64,000 nt of DNA from Oscillospiraceae bacterium (GCA_015066295.1 SVOR01000003.1:1-64000), one strand, 5' to 3'. Counted from the stretch's first letter, positions 8,475 through 18,131 are shown. Notes: generated from the letters alone by a model not told the origin. Program-made: numbers and translations.

Positions 8475-11400
8475 ATGAAAGGCAAAAAACTTTCAAAAGC
8501 ATTGGCTTTTCTATTGGCCGTTGTAATGGTTTTCACAACGTTGCCGATGTTTGCCTTTGCTGAAGGTGAGGCAGAAACATATTGTGTTACTAAAGCTTCA
8601 CCCGCAATTCCTATGAATGCCATGACGCAGGTAAAACTTAGTGATTTAACATTTGAAATCGGCGATTCAATTGTTAATGGCGCTAATGTGGAAATCACAT
8701 TAGACGACACTACTAGCGATGTGGCTATCGGCAATGGTATTATTGTTGCTTATAACAAGGGTGCATACCCCGCAACAATCAGTTATCAAGGCCAAACACA
8801 GACTGTTTACATAGTAGTAAAGAGTTTAAGCGACACCGAATGGGTGCTTTACGAGCAAACATTTGGTGATTACTCGGCCGCTACTACTGAAAATCCTGTA
8901 CCGATTCCTGATGGTTGGGTTTCACAGGCTTACGCAAGTGAGAGCCATCTCGATGCTTCAATAAGATATACATACGTTGAATTTGAAAACGTAAGACCTT
9001 ATGCAACCAGCAATAATACGTTTACGGCCCCCGGTGTTGTACCGATTGGTAAGTACAGAGATTTACCGGGTGGTGTTAGCATGTATGGCGCACCGGCATA
9101 TTTTACACTTAATGATAGTGTTGTAAAGGATTTTGCCGATTACACTATAACCTCTAATATGATTATATATTCTAACAACTACTATTGTGCTTATACTACT
9201 TCACCGGTTGGCGCAGGTCTGTTTGGTCGTGCGCAGGTTAGTGCTACAGGTAGAATGGATGTAGAAAACACCGACTTTAGTGCTATTGTCGTTGACCCTG
9301 CGTCAAGAACTAAGGACGGCGTTGCATACGGTCTAAACGTAGCTCATCTTAAGATGATATCAAAACCCAACAACAGTAATGTTCGCGCAAAGAAAACGGC
9401 AACATTCTTTAAGGAGAATGATGCAAACATTCGTTGGAGCTACCTAAACGGCAAACAAAATAAAGAAGTTTCTTTAACACTTAAATACGACGGTACAACC
9501 GCTACATTATCATCATCTGCAGATACCGAGGCACGTACCTTTACTGTAAGCGACATTGCTGACAATAATGGTGCAGTTGGTGTTGCCGTACAGCAGTTCG
9601 ACGATAGCGGTCAGACAACAGCCGTTAATGTTAAGACCTTTAAGGTTGCACTTAATAACGCACCTGCCGATTGCCCCGTTTATAGCGATATTCCCACCTA
9701 TGAAGTTTCTAAAACGTCACCTGCTATCCCAATGAATGCCATGACTAAGGTTAATATGGCTGACCTTAGTTTTGAAATTCAGGACACTACAGTTAATGGT
9801 AAGTCGGTTGAGCTTACATTGATTGATAATACCGATAATGTAGTAATTAGTGACGGCGCTATTTTTGCTTACAAGAAGGGTATCTACGCCGCTACTTTAA
9901 CCTACGAAGGCGTAGAAAAGACTGTATATATTGTAGTAAAGGACGCAGAGGATAAAGAATGGGTGCTTTACGAAGAGACGTTTGGTGATTATTCAGACGT
10001 TACCTATGAAAGCAATACTGCTTTCCCTGCTGGTTGGGCTGCACAGGCTTATTTAGCAAAGGATGTAAAAGACCTTTCTAATAATGTCTTGACCGATCTT
10101 CAATATTCGTATTTTGATTTCCCGTACGTTTCACCGTATAAAACAAGCTATTACGATATGACTGCCGTGGCACCCGGTATCAACCCGATACCTTCTACGC
10201 GTCTACATCCTGATTACCAATTCAAGGCGTATGGTATGACCGGTTATATGATTCTTAACGATAGCGTTGTAAACGCATTTGCCGATTATACCATTACTTC
10301 AAATATGGTTGTTTTTGGTAACGCTCTATACGTTACACAGGGCACAACGGCAGGTGGCGGTCTATTTGGCCGTGCTATCGTTAATGCTGACGGTAAGTTT
10401 GAAGAAGAATTGACATCACTTACCGGATTTTTAGCTCAACCGACAACCGACCATAACGGCAATGCTGACACCGGTTTACACGTTCATCAGTTAACCGTAA
10501 CTCCGAAATCCGGCGCTACCAACGTATCAGTTTCAAGAACAAAGCTTACCAATAGTGCTTCAAGCACTCAGTGGGAATATTTAAGAGGTAAAAACAAGAA
10601 GGCAATAGACCTCTCTGTTAAATTTGATGGCGCAAAAGCTACACTTTCTTCACCAAGCGATGCAGCCGGAGTTAACTACGTAGTAAATGACGTTGCACAA
10701 AACAATGGTGCAGTTGGTGTTGCTACCAGCTATTTCGATGACGGTGGTCAGGCTACCGTTGTGGTTGTAAAAGAGTTTAAGGTTGCTCTTAACAACACTG
10801 CAGGTTATTGCCCCGCTTATAGCGAGCTTTCAATCTATAAGGTTGACGACAATACACCCGTTGTTCCGATGACTGCTCACTCATACACCAACCTTGCTAA
10901 CGTTATGTTAAGCTTTGGCGATGACCTTGTGTTAGCAAATGCTGCAGAGTGGACTTCACTTGATGAGCAGCCCGTATTTGAAGGCTCGAAGGTTACCGTT
11001 TACGGTGCAGGTACATATACCGCAAAGGCCACCTATAAGGGTGTTACCAAAACTGTTTACTTCGTAGTTAAAAATGCCGATGACGCAAATTACGTTGTTT
11101 ACGGTGCTGACTTTGACCGTGACGTAGGCAACGATTGGACACTTTATAACGGCAGTTTTGCTGTGCTTGATAAGACCGACGTTTACAACGATACGTCTAA
11201 CTACGAGATGTTCAATGGCTTTAAGATTGCCCAAAACAACTATTTGATGCTCGATAACGAGATTATCAGGAACCTGCGCGACTACACAATGAGTGTTGAG
11301 TTTGGTTACAGCGGCACAATGAGTGATAACTCATGGGGTTGTCTATATCTATTAGGACGTGCTGACGTAACAGTGCCTACTGCCGACTTTAACACCGCAA

Positions 11401-13403
11401 TGGTAGGCTTTATGCCGAGATTATCGTCAACACCTATCCGTTTGTTCTACAGGAACGATAAATATAACACCAACTGTAAGGATACCGCAGAGCAAGATTA
11501 CATCTATACCGTTGGTGATTTAGTAGAAGCAACCGTTAAGCTAAATGATAAGCAGGTTATCGCTACTATTGATGGTGTAGAAATTTACGACACCTTAAAG
11601 GATTCAGCTTATACCGCCACTATGAGAGACCGTCTCCCCGTTACGGGTGGTAACGTAGGTCTTAAGGCTTCCTACAACTATGCAATTAAGCGTTACGAAA
11701 TAAGACTTAACGCCGAAACAGTTGAGGGTGCACCTGCTTGCGCACCGCTTAACAACGTTCTTACCAACAACACCCTCTATATGACCGAGGGTACACGCCT
11801 CGCTATGTCAGACGTTAAGCTTGTATTCGGTAATGAAACCGTAGCAGGCGACAAGGCTAAGTGGAGCTACGTTCGAAATGACGTAACAGAGGTTAGTGAC
11901 TTCTTCAAGACCGTTTGTGCATTTACTGAAGGCAGTGAGAATATCACCGCCACCTACAATGGTCAGACCATCAACATCACTATTGTTGTTGAGACAGTTA
12001 AGACCGCTAACACCTATCCGGTGCTTACTTCAATGGTTGAGACCGACGGTAACGGTACAGCCGTTATTAAGCCGGTAGCAGATGACAACTATGCTTATCA
12101 AATTGCCATAACACCTAATGCAGGTTACGTTGTTGATACTGATAAGTCATACGTTTACAGCTACAAGACAACCATTAAGATGCTTGGACGTACTGCAGAC
12201 AGCACAGGTAACACACTTGTTGCCGACTTTGACGCACTTGACGACATTGTAGTTAACCTAACCTTTAAGGCTGACAAAGCTGCTGACGTTACCATGATTG
12301 GTAGCACCATTCGTTACGCAAATGAAGAAACAGGTGTTACCAACGGTATTCGTTTTGGTATGCGTTCATACAACGTTAAGAATGCAAGAATTGATACTAT
12401 AATCGTTGATGGCGTTGAGTATAATGTTGTTGGCGTAGGTATGGTAATGTTGCCGAAACCCTTGCTTGAGGGTGAGCTCACTGTAAACACCAAGAACGCA
12501 CGCTATAAGGAGTTTACCTCGGTAGTTGATTCTACCGCTAACTATGCCGACTTTGCAATGGTGCTTACAAATCTTCCTGAGGAATATCTAACACTTGATA
12601 TTGCTTCACGCGGATTTATTAAGTACGAAATCTCTGAAGGCAATTACGGTTACTACTATGCAGACGAATTACAAAGCTCGTTTGAAAAAATCGAGAAGCG
12701 TATCGAATCTGCAGAGCTCAAGTTTGACTTCTATTATTCTGATTTCGATAAGGGTTATATAACCATGGTTTACGACGACTACCGTGGTGACTTAGGTACA
12801 GTATTTAGTATCTTTGAAGAGAAAAATGTACCTCTCGTTGCTGCAATTCCGCCCGAAACCGTAACCTCTGACAGTAAAGCTGCATTACTTCACAATATTC
12901 AGAATGCAGGCGGCGAAATCATTGGTCACCACTTCACAGTTCTGACATCTGCTATGACTTCAGAGCAGAAGTTTGATAAGCTCAAGACAACCTACGATGT
13001 ATTAACAAGCTACGGACTAAATGTTAATGGTTATATATTAGCAGGTGGTACCAACCAGGGCGATATCAACCGTAAGGAAATTGAAACAATGCTTAGAAAG
13101 ATTGGTTTCAGTTATAGTGATCTTTATGGTATTTCACCTAACTACTACCATCCACGTTCTTCAATGGCTACAAGTAATGATAGCACAATTAAGAAAAATA
13201 TCACTACTGCGGGCAATAGCAAAACATGGCTTTCATTCTATGCTCATGACCTTAATACAGAACGTACGGCAGATGAGTTGCGCGAACTCATTGAGTATAT
13301 CCAGGCTGACCCTAACGTTGAGATTGTTACATATAAGTACATCTATCAAAACTTTGGTAACTTCCGTAATCCTGTAAATTGGAATAACGGTGTTACACAG
13401 TAA
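8475..13403 (+). CDS. Large secreted modular protein with polysaccharide-deacetylase-like C-terminus
   Basis: The 1642-residue exported protein has a signal peptide (residues 1-28, ending MFAFA). Three tandem modules of about 375 residues begin near residues 42, 415 and 793. Each pairs a short Ig-like unit (SPAIPMNAMT in the first two) with a LamG-like beta-sandwich that starts near WVLYEQTFGDY. A partial fourth Ig unit begins near 1095. A beta-rich region at 1275-1415 is common in clostridial surface proteins. The last 215 residues resemble polysaccharide deacetylase: YITMVYDDYRGD with an Asp pair, then GEIIGHHF. The usual HxxxH metal motif is not evident, so activity is uncertain. No sorting signal is seen. 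Its promoter carries an operator shared with the AraC gene at 60400-62142, which itself contains this protein's repeat module. Confidence 0.75.
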   Translation: MKGKKLSKALAFLLAVVMVFTTLPMFAFAEGEAETYCVTKASPAIPMNAMTQVKLSDLTFEIGDSIVNGANVEITLDDTTSDVAIGNGIIVAYNKGAYPATISYQGQTQTVYIVVKSLSDTEWVLYEQTFGDYSAATTENPVPIPDGWVSQAYASESHLDASIRYTYVEFENVRPYATSNNTFTAPGVVPIGKYRDLPGGVSMYGAPAYFTLNDSVVKDFADYTITSNMIIYSNNYYCAYTTSPVGAGLFGRAQVSATGRMDVENTDFSAIVVDPASRTKDGVAYGLNVAHLKMISKPNNSNVRAKKTATFFKENDANIRWSYLNGKQNKEVSLTLKYDGTTATLSSSADTEARTFTVSDIADNNGAVGVAVQQFDDSGQTTAVNVKTFKVALNNAPADCPVYSDIPTYEVSKTSPAIPMNAMTKVNMADLSFEIQDTTVNGKSVELTLIDNTDNVVISDGAIFAYKKGIYAATLTYEGVEKTVYIVVKDAEDKEWVLYEETFGDYSDVTYESNTAFPAGWAAQAYLAKDVKDLSNNVLTDLQYSYFDFPYVSPYKTSYYDMTAVAPGINPIPSTRLHPDYQFKAYGMTGYMILNDSVVNAFADYTITSNMVVFGNALYVTQGTTAGGGLFGRAIVNADGKFEEELTSLTGFLAQPTTDHNGNADTGLHVHQLTVTPKSGATNVSVSRTKLTNSASSTQWEYLRGKNKKAIDLSVKFDGAKATLSSPSDAAGVNYVVNDVAQNNGAVGVATSYFDDGGQATVVVVKEFKVALNNTAGYCPAYSELSIYKVDDNTPVVPMTAHSYTNLANVMLSFGDDLVLANAAEWTSLDEQPVFEGSKVTVYGAGTYTAKATYKGVTKTVYFVVKNADDANYVVYGADFDRDVGNDWTLYNGSFAVLDKTDVYNDTSNYEMFNGFKIAQNNYLMLDNEIIRNLRDYTMSVEFGYSGTMSDNSWGCLYLLGRADVTVPTADFNTAMVGFMPRLSSTPIRLFYRNDKYNTNCKDTAEQDYIYTVGDLVEATVKLNDKQVIATIDGVEIYDTLKDSAYTATMRDRLPVTGGNVGLKASYNYAIKRYEIRLNAETVEGAPACAPLNNVLTNNTLYMTEGTRLAMSDVKLVFGNETVAGDKAKWSYVRNDVTEVSDFFKTVCAFTEGSENITATYNGQTINITIVVETVKTANTYPVLTSMVETDGNGTAVIKPVADDNYAYQIAITPNAGYVVDTDKSYVYSYKTTIKMLGRTADSTGNTLVADFDALDDIVVNLTFKADKAADVTMIGSTIRYANEETGVTNGIRFGMRSYNVKNARIDTIIVDGVEYNVVGVGMVMLPKPLLEGELTVNTKNARYKEFTSVVDSTANYADFAMVLTNLPEEYLTLDIASRGFIKYEISEGNYGYYYADELQSSFEKIEKRIESAELKFDFYYSDFDKGYITMVYDDYRGDLGTVFSIFEEKNVPLVAAIPPETVTSDSKAALLHNIQNAGGEIIGHHFTVLTSAMTSEQKFDKLKTTYDVLTSYGLNVNGYILAGGTNQGDINRKEIETMLRKIGFSYSDLYGISPNYYHPRSSMATSNDSTIKKNITTAGNSKTWLSFYAHDLNTERTADELRELIEYIQADPNVEIVTYKYIYQNFGNFRNPVNWNNGVTQ

Positions 13404-13410
13404 TTAAAAC

Positions 13411-13446
13411 AAAAATCCCAAGTGTGAAAACACTTGGGATTTTTTT
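13411..13446 (+). terminator. Rho-independent terminator of the secreted protein gene
   Basis: ATCCCAAGTGT (13415-13425) and ACACTTGGGAT (13430-13440) form an 11-bp stem with GAAA loop and a following T-run. Confidence 0.9.
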
Positions 13447-13483
13447 AGGATTTAGGGGTTAGGATTTAGGATTTAGGGGTGGA
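13446..13483. repeat. TTTAGGA/TTAGGGG tandem repeat tract, copy 2
   Basis: Five 7-base units identical in order to the first part of copy 1 start inside the T-run of the terminator and end in GGTGGAGA, a tail also seen in the tract at 38408. Confidence 0.8.
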
Positions 13484-13488
13484 GACGT

Positions 13489-14053
13489 TTATTCAAAATA
13501 AAAACAATCGTCTTGCCATTTAATAGGATTTGTATCAATATATTTCCAAATCTTTTTGTAACCATTTTCACCACGTATTATATGGTCATGGAATGAACGT
13601 TGGAATATATTTGCGCCAACCTCACTATTCACAAAACATTTTAACGTTGAAACCGCGAGTGATATTTTATTGTTTGTAGGGGACGGCGCCTTCGACGTCC
13701 CGCCATTGCTATCAACCTTTAATATTATGTGAATATGGTTGGGCATAATAACATACTTATCTACCGATACCATAGGTACATTATTAGTTGATAATATATA
13801 TTTGTCTACTGTTTTTCCAACACTTGATAGTTTTATTTTCGGGACGTCGTGGGCGCCGAGTCTCGGCTGCCGCCTCGGTCGGTGCTTTTACTTCGTAGAG
13901 GTGTCCACCGGACACCCGCACCCCTACGATATTACCAAAAATCTTTTCTTTGTTTTTTGCACATATCGTCACAAAATAATAGCCGCTTGTGCTGTAATTA
14001 TAATTTTTTAATCGTGTTGGTTTGCGTTTAGGAATACCCATAAAATAACTCAC
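13489..14053 (-). pseudogene. Broken REP-associated tyrosine (Y1) transposase, RAYT
   Basis: The N-terminal part (PKRKPTRLKNYNYSTSGYYF, VTICAKNKEKIFGNIVG) and the C-terminal part (VDKYVIMPNHIHIILK with the HxH motif, then KIWKYIDTNPIKW) are both typical of IS200-like RAYT transposases but lie in different frames. The correct C-terminal frame can be read upstream as KLSSVGKTVDKYILSTNN, so the frame is lost within 13836-13927. That is exactly where a GC-rich dispersed repeat sits. A second GC-rich patch (about 13680-13705, encoding GGTSKAPSPTNN) also looks inserted. The gene is therefore inactive. It lies alone between the secreted-protein gene and a dehydrogenase gene. Confidence 0.8.
13836..13927 (-). 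repeat. GC-rich REP-like element inside the RAYT pseudogene
   Basis: Read on the minus strand, a roughly 90-bp GC-rich unit contains the palindrome GGTGTCCGGTGGACACC and the strings GCACCGACCGAGGCGGCAG and GGCGCCCACGACGTCCC. A second copy with few differences lies at 53072-53156 on the plus strand. It shifts the transposase reading frame. Confidence 0.8.
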
Positions 14054-14055
14054 TT

Positions 14056-15006
14056 TTACTTCGAAACCACGTTTTGCGGATTACCCTCTAAAAATGCTGA
14101 AATATTATTTTCTACAATATCAAAAAGACGTTGCCTTGTTGTGAGAGGTACCCAACCCGAATGGGGCGTAATTGTAATATTTGGGGCATTTAAAAGGGGA
14201 CAGCTATCGCTCATCGGCTCACGTTTTACAACGTCGACCGCGGCACCCGATAATTTGCCGCTTGTAAGGGCATCTCGCAGTGCGTCCTCGTCCACTAATC
14301 CACCGCGTGCGGTGTTGATAAAAAATGCACCGTTTTTGCATTTTGCAAAGGTGTCAGCATTAAACATATCTGCATTATCCTGCGTTAACGGGCAGTGTAG
14401 GGTTATAATATCTGAAGTTTTTAACAACTCATCAAACGATACGAATTCGGTTATGCCGTCTTTTCTTACAGTTCTTGTATAAACGATTACCTTCATATCA
14501 AATGCCCTTGCAATTTTGGCGACGGTTTTCCCAATACTGCCGTAACCTATAATGCCAAGCGTTTTACCCGCAATTTCATCGGTGGGGAAGGCTATGGGTG
14601 AAAATAAAGGGCTTCTTACCCAACCGCCATCCTTAACAAAGTCGTTATATTCGTTTATCTTGCAGTAGTGATTTAAAATATAGCCGAAGGTCTGTTGCGC
14701 TAAAGCACAAGTCGAATAACTACCCGCATTACAAACAGTAATTCCTTTTTGTTTGCAGTATTCAATATCAATATTATTGTAGCCCGTCGCAAAGGTGCCG
14801 ATATATTTAAGGCACGCGCCCTTATCGATTATATTTTTATCAACGTTTACCTTGTTGCAAAGCAAAATATCGGTATCAACAATTTCTTTTTCGAGTTCCT
14901 CATAGGTTAAATTATCGAAAATTTTTACCTCACCGAATTTATTAAAACGTTCAAAGGAAATATCGCCGCAGGATATAACGGCGCCCTCGGTTATTATAAT
15001 TTTCAT
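14056..15006 (-). CDS. D-isomer-specific 2-hydroxyacid dehydrogenase
   Basis: The 316-residue NAD(P)-dependent enzyme reduces 2-keto acids to D-2-hydroxy acids (hydroxypyruvate/glyoxylate reductase or D-lactate type). The NAD-binding loop is GKTLGIIGYGSIGKTVAKIA. The catalytic Arg lies in NTARGGLVDED, the Glu in VKREPM and the His in TPHSGWVP. The length is standard. It has no close functional partner: the RAYT pseudogene lies downstream, and a DUF896 gene followed by a terminator lies upstream. Substrate is unresolved; the family is secure. Confidence 0.9.
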   Translation of the reverse strand: MKIIITEGAVISCGDISFERFNKFGEVKIFDNLTYEELEKEIVDTDILLCNKVNVDKNIIDKGACLKYIGTFATGYNNIDIEYCKQKGITVCNAGSYSTCALAQQTFGYILNHYCKINEYNDFVKDGGWVRSPLFSPIAFPTDEIAGKTLGIIGYGSIGKTVAKIARAFDMKVIVYTRTVRKDGITEFVSFDELLKTSDIITLHCPLTQDNADMFNADTFAKCKNGAFFINTARGGLVDEDALRDALTSGKLSGAAVDVVKREPMSDSCPLLNAPNITITPHSGWVPLTTRQRLFDIVENNISAFLEGNPQNVVSK

Positions 15007-15016
15007 ATTTTTCTCC

Positions 15017-15052
15017 TAAAAAGGTGTGACAGAAATCACTTCCGCCACACCG
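15017..15052 (-). terminator. Rho-independent terminator of the dnaX-recR-DUF896 operon
   Basis: On the minus strand GGTGTGGC and GTCACACC form a mostly paired stem followed by TTTTT, just after the DUF896 stop codon. Confidence 0.7.
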
Positions 15053-15056
15053 ATTT

Positions 15057-15269
15057 TTATTGCTTAATATTTTTACGTGTCACCTTGGTTTTGCTGCCGT
15101 CCTTTTCGACGATATAGGTGTTTTCAAGCTGACCGATAAGGCTGTTTTTGAAGGAATCAATATATTCTCTGCGAAGCTTAAATTGCTCTGCCTTTTCCTC
15201 CTCGTTAAGCCCCTCAGCCTTTTGCTTGCGAGCAAGCTCGTTAATTCTTTTAATTTTTTCTTCTGTCAT
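15057..15269 (-). CDS. DUF896 (UPF0291, YnzC-like) protein
   Basis: The 70-residue protein matches the small helical-hairpin family found in Firmicutes: MTEEKIKRINELARKQKAEG, then an EEKAEQFKLRREYI segment. B. subtilis YnzC is the known structure; the cellular role is not established. It is the last gene of the dnaX-ybaB-recR cluster, 10 bases after recR, and is followed by a terminator. Confidence 0.88.
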   Translation of the reverse strand: MTEEKIKRINELARKQKAEGLNEEEKAEQFKLRREYIDSFKNSLIGQLENTYIVEKDGSKTKVTRKNIKQ

Positions 15270-15279
15270 ATCTTAACCT

Positions 15280-15879
15280 CTAAATTTCGTTTCTTCCGTC
15301 AAGCGCGCGGGATAGTGTAACCTCGTCGGCATATTCAAGCTCGCCGCCAACGGGTATGCCGTAAGCAAGGCGAGAAATTTTAATGCCCATGGGTTTTAGC
15401 AGTCGCGAAATATAGCTTGCGGTTGCCTCGCCCTCAACGGTGGGGTTGGTAGCCATAATTACCTCGGTAACAGTACCGTCGGCAAGGCGTGACATAAGCT
15501 CTTTAATCTTTAACTTGTCAGGGCCAATGCCGTCAAGAGGGGAGATGGCACCATGCAAAACGTGGTAAAGACCCTTGTATTCGCGTGTGCGCTCAAAGGC
15601 CATAATATCCTTTGGATTTTCAACCACACAAATAACGCTTCTATCCCTGTTTTCATCGGCACATATACTGCACTTATCCTCGTCGGTAAGGGCTTGACAG
15701 GTTTCGCAAAAATGTATCTTTTCGCGAGCGTTAACAAGCGCTTCGGCAAATCTTTTTGCCCTTTCGGGCGGTTGCTCTAAAATAAAATATGAAAGGCGTA
15801 GCGCTGTTTTTTTGCCAATTCCGGGCAGGCGCTCAAACTGTGCGGCAAGCTCGTTTAATGAAGTAATGTTATAAGACAT
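15280..15879 (-). CDS. recR: Recombination mediator protein RecR
   Basis: RecR works with RecO and RecF to load RecA on gapped DNA. The 199-residue length is exact for the family. It has the N-terminal helix-hairpin-helix (QFERLPGIGKKTALRLSYFI), a four-cysteine zinc finger (CETCQALTDEDKCSIC, residues about 57-72), and a TOPRIM domain (ICVVENPKDIMAFE, then MATNPTVEGEATA). The ybaB-recR order next to dnaX is conserved across bacteria and confirms the call. Confidence 0.97.
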   Translation of the reverse strand: MSYNITSLNELAAQFERLPGIGKKTALRLSYFILEQPPERAKRFAEALVNAREKIHFCETCQALTDEDKCSICADENRDRSVICVVENPKDIMAFERTREYKGLYHVLHGAISPLDGIGPDKLKIKELMSRLADGTVTEVIMATNPTVEGEATASYISRLLKPMGIKISRLAYGIPVGGELEYADEVTLSRALDGRNEI

Positions 15880-15891
15880 TTTTTTCTTCCT

Positions 15892-16230
15892 TTAGAAAAG
15901 TCCCGGCATATTAAGTCCGCTGGTAATTGCACCCATTTCGTCCTCGGCCGTTTTAATGGCGTTGCCGATTGCCTCGTTTACGGCAACTGTAATTAAATCC
16001 TCAAGCATTTCGCTGTCGTCCGGGTCAACTGCGTCGGGGTTTATCTTAATTGATTTTATAAGATGCTTGCCGTCAACCGTTACGCTTATAAGTCCACCGC
16101 CAGAGGTTGCGGTATATTCGCGATTTTCAAGGTCTTCTTGAAGGGTAGCCATATCGGCTTGCATCTTTTGTGCTTGTTTAAGCATGGCGTTCATATTTCC
16201 GCCGCCCGAATTAGGTATTCTGCATTTCAT
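15892..16230 (-). CDS. YbaB/EbfC family nucleoid-associated protein
   Basis: The 112-residue DNA-binding protein forms a tweezer-like dimer. The N-terminal coiled helix (NAMLKQAQKMQADMATLQED) and the beta-hairpin region (YTATSGGGLISVTVDGKHLI) are diagnostic. It lies between dnaX and recR, 10-12 bases from each, as in most bacteria. Confidence 0.95.
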   Translation of the reverse strand: MKCRIPNSGGGNMNAMLKQAQKMQADMATLQEDLENREYTATSGGGLISVTVDGKHLIKSIKINPDAVDPDDSEMLEDLITVAVNEAIGNAIKTAEDEMGAITSGLNMPGLF

Positions 16231-16240
16231 AAAAAAACTC

Positions 16241-17899
16241 CTATCTGTTACCGGGAACTTCGAGTTCCTTCAGTTTGTTTTTAAGTGATTCTAAAGCGTC
16301 GTCGGGGTTGCTTGCCACTTTCTTTCGGTAGGGTCCCAACTTATAGGTTTTGCCAAGCACCGTTTCTACCGCTCGGCGCAGCTTGTCGCGGTGGATACCA
16401 CTTTTTTGGTTCATAAGCTCGGGGAATTGGGGATTGACGCTATCAATCAGACAGAAATCACCGTTAATATACGCACTCGAACCCTCAAGTATACCCCTTA
16501 ATAGTGGGGAGGAGGTAGAAAGTTCGTTTAATACTTCAAGCCATACCATACTGTCAATAAGTCCGTCGCCGATTTGGTTTTGTTCGGGTTCGGGTGATTC
16601 CTCAACTATGGCAGGTTCCTCAATCTCATCCTCAATGGGTGGGATGTATTCTTCCTCAATTACCTTTGCGGGTTCTGGCTTAACCTCTTCGACAACGTCG
16701 GCAACCTTTTGGCGAATTTTAACTTCTTCGGTATCTTCACTTGGCTGAACGGCTATTTTTACTCCGCCTTTTTCAAGCGCTGTAACTCTGCGTTCAAGCG
16801 AGTCAATATCGTTTCGAAGCTTTGGTGAGCAAAGCTTAATAAGCGCTAACTCCATCTCGGTACGGCGGTTGCCGTTTTGCATACGTGTCACAGTTTCCTG
16901 CAAAAATGCGAGAGTTAGCATAACGTCCTTAATGTCATAATCGGCGGCCTGATTTTCAAGAGCCTCTAAATGCTTGGCCGAGCAGATTATCGGTCGCTTA
17001 GCGCCCCTAACCGTTTTAATAATCATTAGGTTTCGGTAGTGCGAAATCATATCATCAAGCAGTCTTAGCATATCAACCGATGCGCCGTAAAGCTTATCAA
17101 GTAAAACAAGCGCTGCCTCGCGGTCACCCGACTTAATGGCATCTGCCATTTTTATAAGGTGCACATTGCCTGCCATACCGCAAACCTTTGCAACCGTTTC
17201 CTCGTCTATTTCGCGTGAGGCCGAAACGCAAAGGTCAAGCACCGATAAGGCGTCGCGCATACCACCGTCGGCAATAGCGGCAATCATCGCCGTTGCATCG
17301 TCGGTAATGCTGAAGCCTTCGTTATTGGCAATAAACTTAATTCTCTCACAAATCTTATCGGCATCAATTCGCTTAAAATCAAAACGTTGACAGCGTGAAA
17401 GAATTGTTGCGGGTAATTTGTGCACCTCGGTAGTTGCGAGGATGAAAATAACGTGGGGTGGCGGTTCCTCAAGCGTTTTAAGAAGCGCGTTAAATGCGCT
17501 TATGGTTAGCATATGCACCTCGTCAATAATATAAACGCGGTATTTAGCATTAGCAGGGGTAAAGGCGACCTGCTCTCTAAGCTCACGAATATTCTCAACA
17601 CTGTTATTGGATGCGGCGTCGATTTCGACAATATCCATAACCTCGCCGTCAGAAATAGCGCGACAAGCATCGCACTCACAACAAGGGTCACCGCCTATGA
17701 GTGACAGACAGTTAACCGCCTTGGCGAGTATTTTAGCACAGCTTGTTTTACCCGTACCGCGAGTACCCGTAAATAAATAGGCGTGGAAAACCTTACCCGA
17801 ATCAAGCTCGTTTTTGAGTGTTTCGGTAATATGCTCCTGACCAACAACCTCAGAAAAGGTGTCGGGTCGGTATTTGCGGTATAAAGCCTTATAAGACAC
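16241..17899 (-). CDS. dnaX: DNA polymerase III subunits gamma/tau
   Basis: This is the clamp-loader ATPase of the replisome. Conserved parts are SYKALYRKYRPDTF at the N-terminus, Walker A GTRGTGKTSCAK, a cysteine zinc module near residues 64-79, Walker B YIIDEVHML, and the sensor region LATTEVHKLPATILSRCQRF. A variable acidic linker and a tau-like C-terminal domain follow. I use the GTG at 17899, 552 residues, because a GAGGTGG site precedes it and the protein then begins like the family. A longer reading to 17965 would overlap the SRP RNA gene. Confidence 0.96.
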   Translation of the reverse strand: MSYKALYRKYRPDTFSEVVGQEHITETLKNELDSGKVFHAYLFTGTRGTGKTSCAKILAKAVNCLSLIGGDPCCECDACRAISDGEVMDIVEIDAASNNSVENIRELREQVAFTPANAKYRVYIIDEVHMLTISAFNALLKTLEEPPPHVIFILATTEVHKLPATILSRCQRFDFKRIDADKICERIKFIANNEGFSITDDATAMIAAIADGGMRDALSVLDLCVSASREIDEETVAKVCGMAGNVHLIKMADAIKSGDREAALVLLDKLYGASVDMLRLLDDMISHYRNLMIIKTVRGAKRPIICSAKHLEALENQAADYDIKDVMLTLAFLQETVTRMQNGNRRTEMELALIKLCSPKLRNDIDSLERRVTALEKGGVKIAVQPSEDTEEVKIRQKVADVVEEVKPEPAKVIEEEYIPPIEDEIEEPAIVEESPEPEQNQIGDGLIDSMVWLEVLNELSTSSPLLRGILEGSSAYINGDFCLIDSVNPQFPELMNQKSGIHRDKLRRAVETVLGKTYKLGPYRKKVASNPDDALESLKNKLKELEVPGNR

Positions 17900-17932
17900 A
17901 AAAATCCACCTCACAAAAAAATCGCATATTCT

Positions 17933-18050
17933 GGCGCACGAATGGACCGATTTACTGCGGCGCACGGAAAGAACTACTTAATGCTGCTCGGTTCCCCGCC
18001 TGACATGGTTCGTAGTTTCCCGTCGCACAGGACCCGCCCATTCGCACGCC
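17933..18050 (-). ncRNA. ffs: Signal recognition particle RNA (small bacterial type)
   Basis: On the minus strand the ends GGCGTGCGAATGG and CCATTCGTGCGCC pair to close a long hairpin. The apical part contains ATGTCAGGCGGGGAACC followed by GAGCAGCA, the domain IV symmetric and asymmetric loops that bind Ffh. Length is about 118 nt. Its position immediately upstream of dnaX is usual in Clostridia. Confidence 0.93.
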
Positions 18051-18077
18051 AAAATACACGATTAAAATCTAATAACT

Positions 18078-18106
18078 ATTATAATATAAATATATAAATT
18101 AGTCAA
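18078..18106 (-). promoter_or_regulatory. Promoter of the SRP RNA and dnaX operon
   Basis: On the minus strand TTGACT and TATAAT are separated by 17 bp. They point toward the SRP RNA, whose mature 5' end lies about 28 bases beyond the -10 box. Confidence 0.75.
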
Positions 18107-18131
18107 CAAATTAAATAGTAAAAATTTTTGT

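Noticed and set aside
16241-17965. Longer dnaX start at 17965
   Set aside because: It would overlap the SRP RNA, lacks a ribosome-binding site, and adds residues not seen in DnaX; GTG at 17899 fits better.
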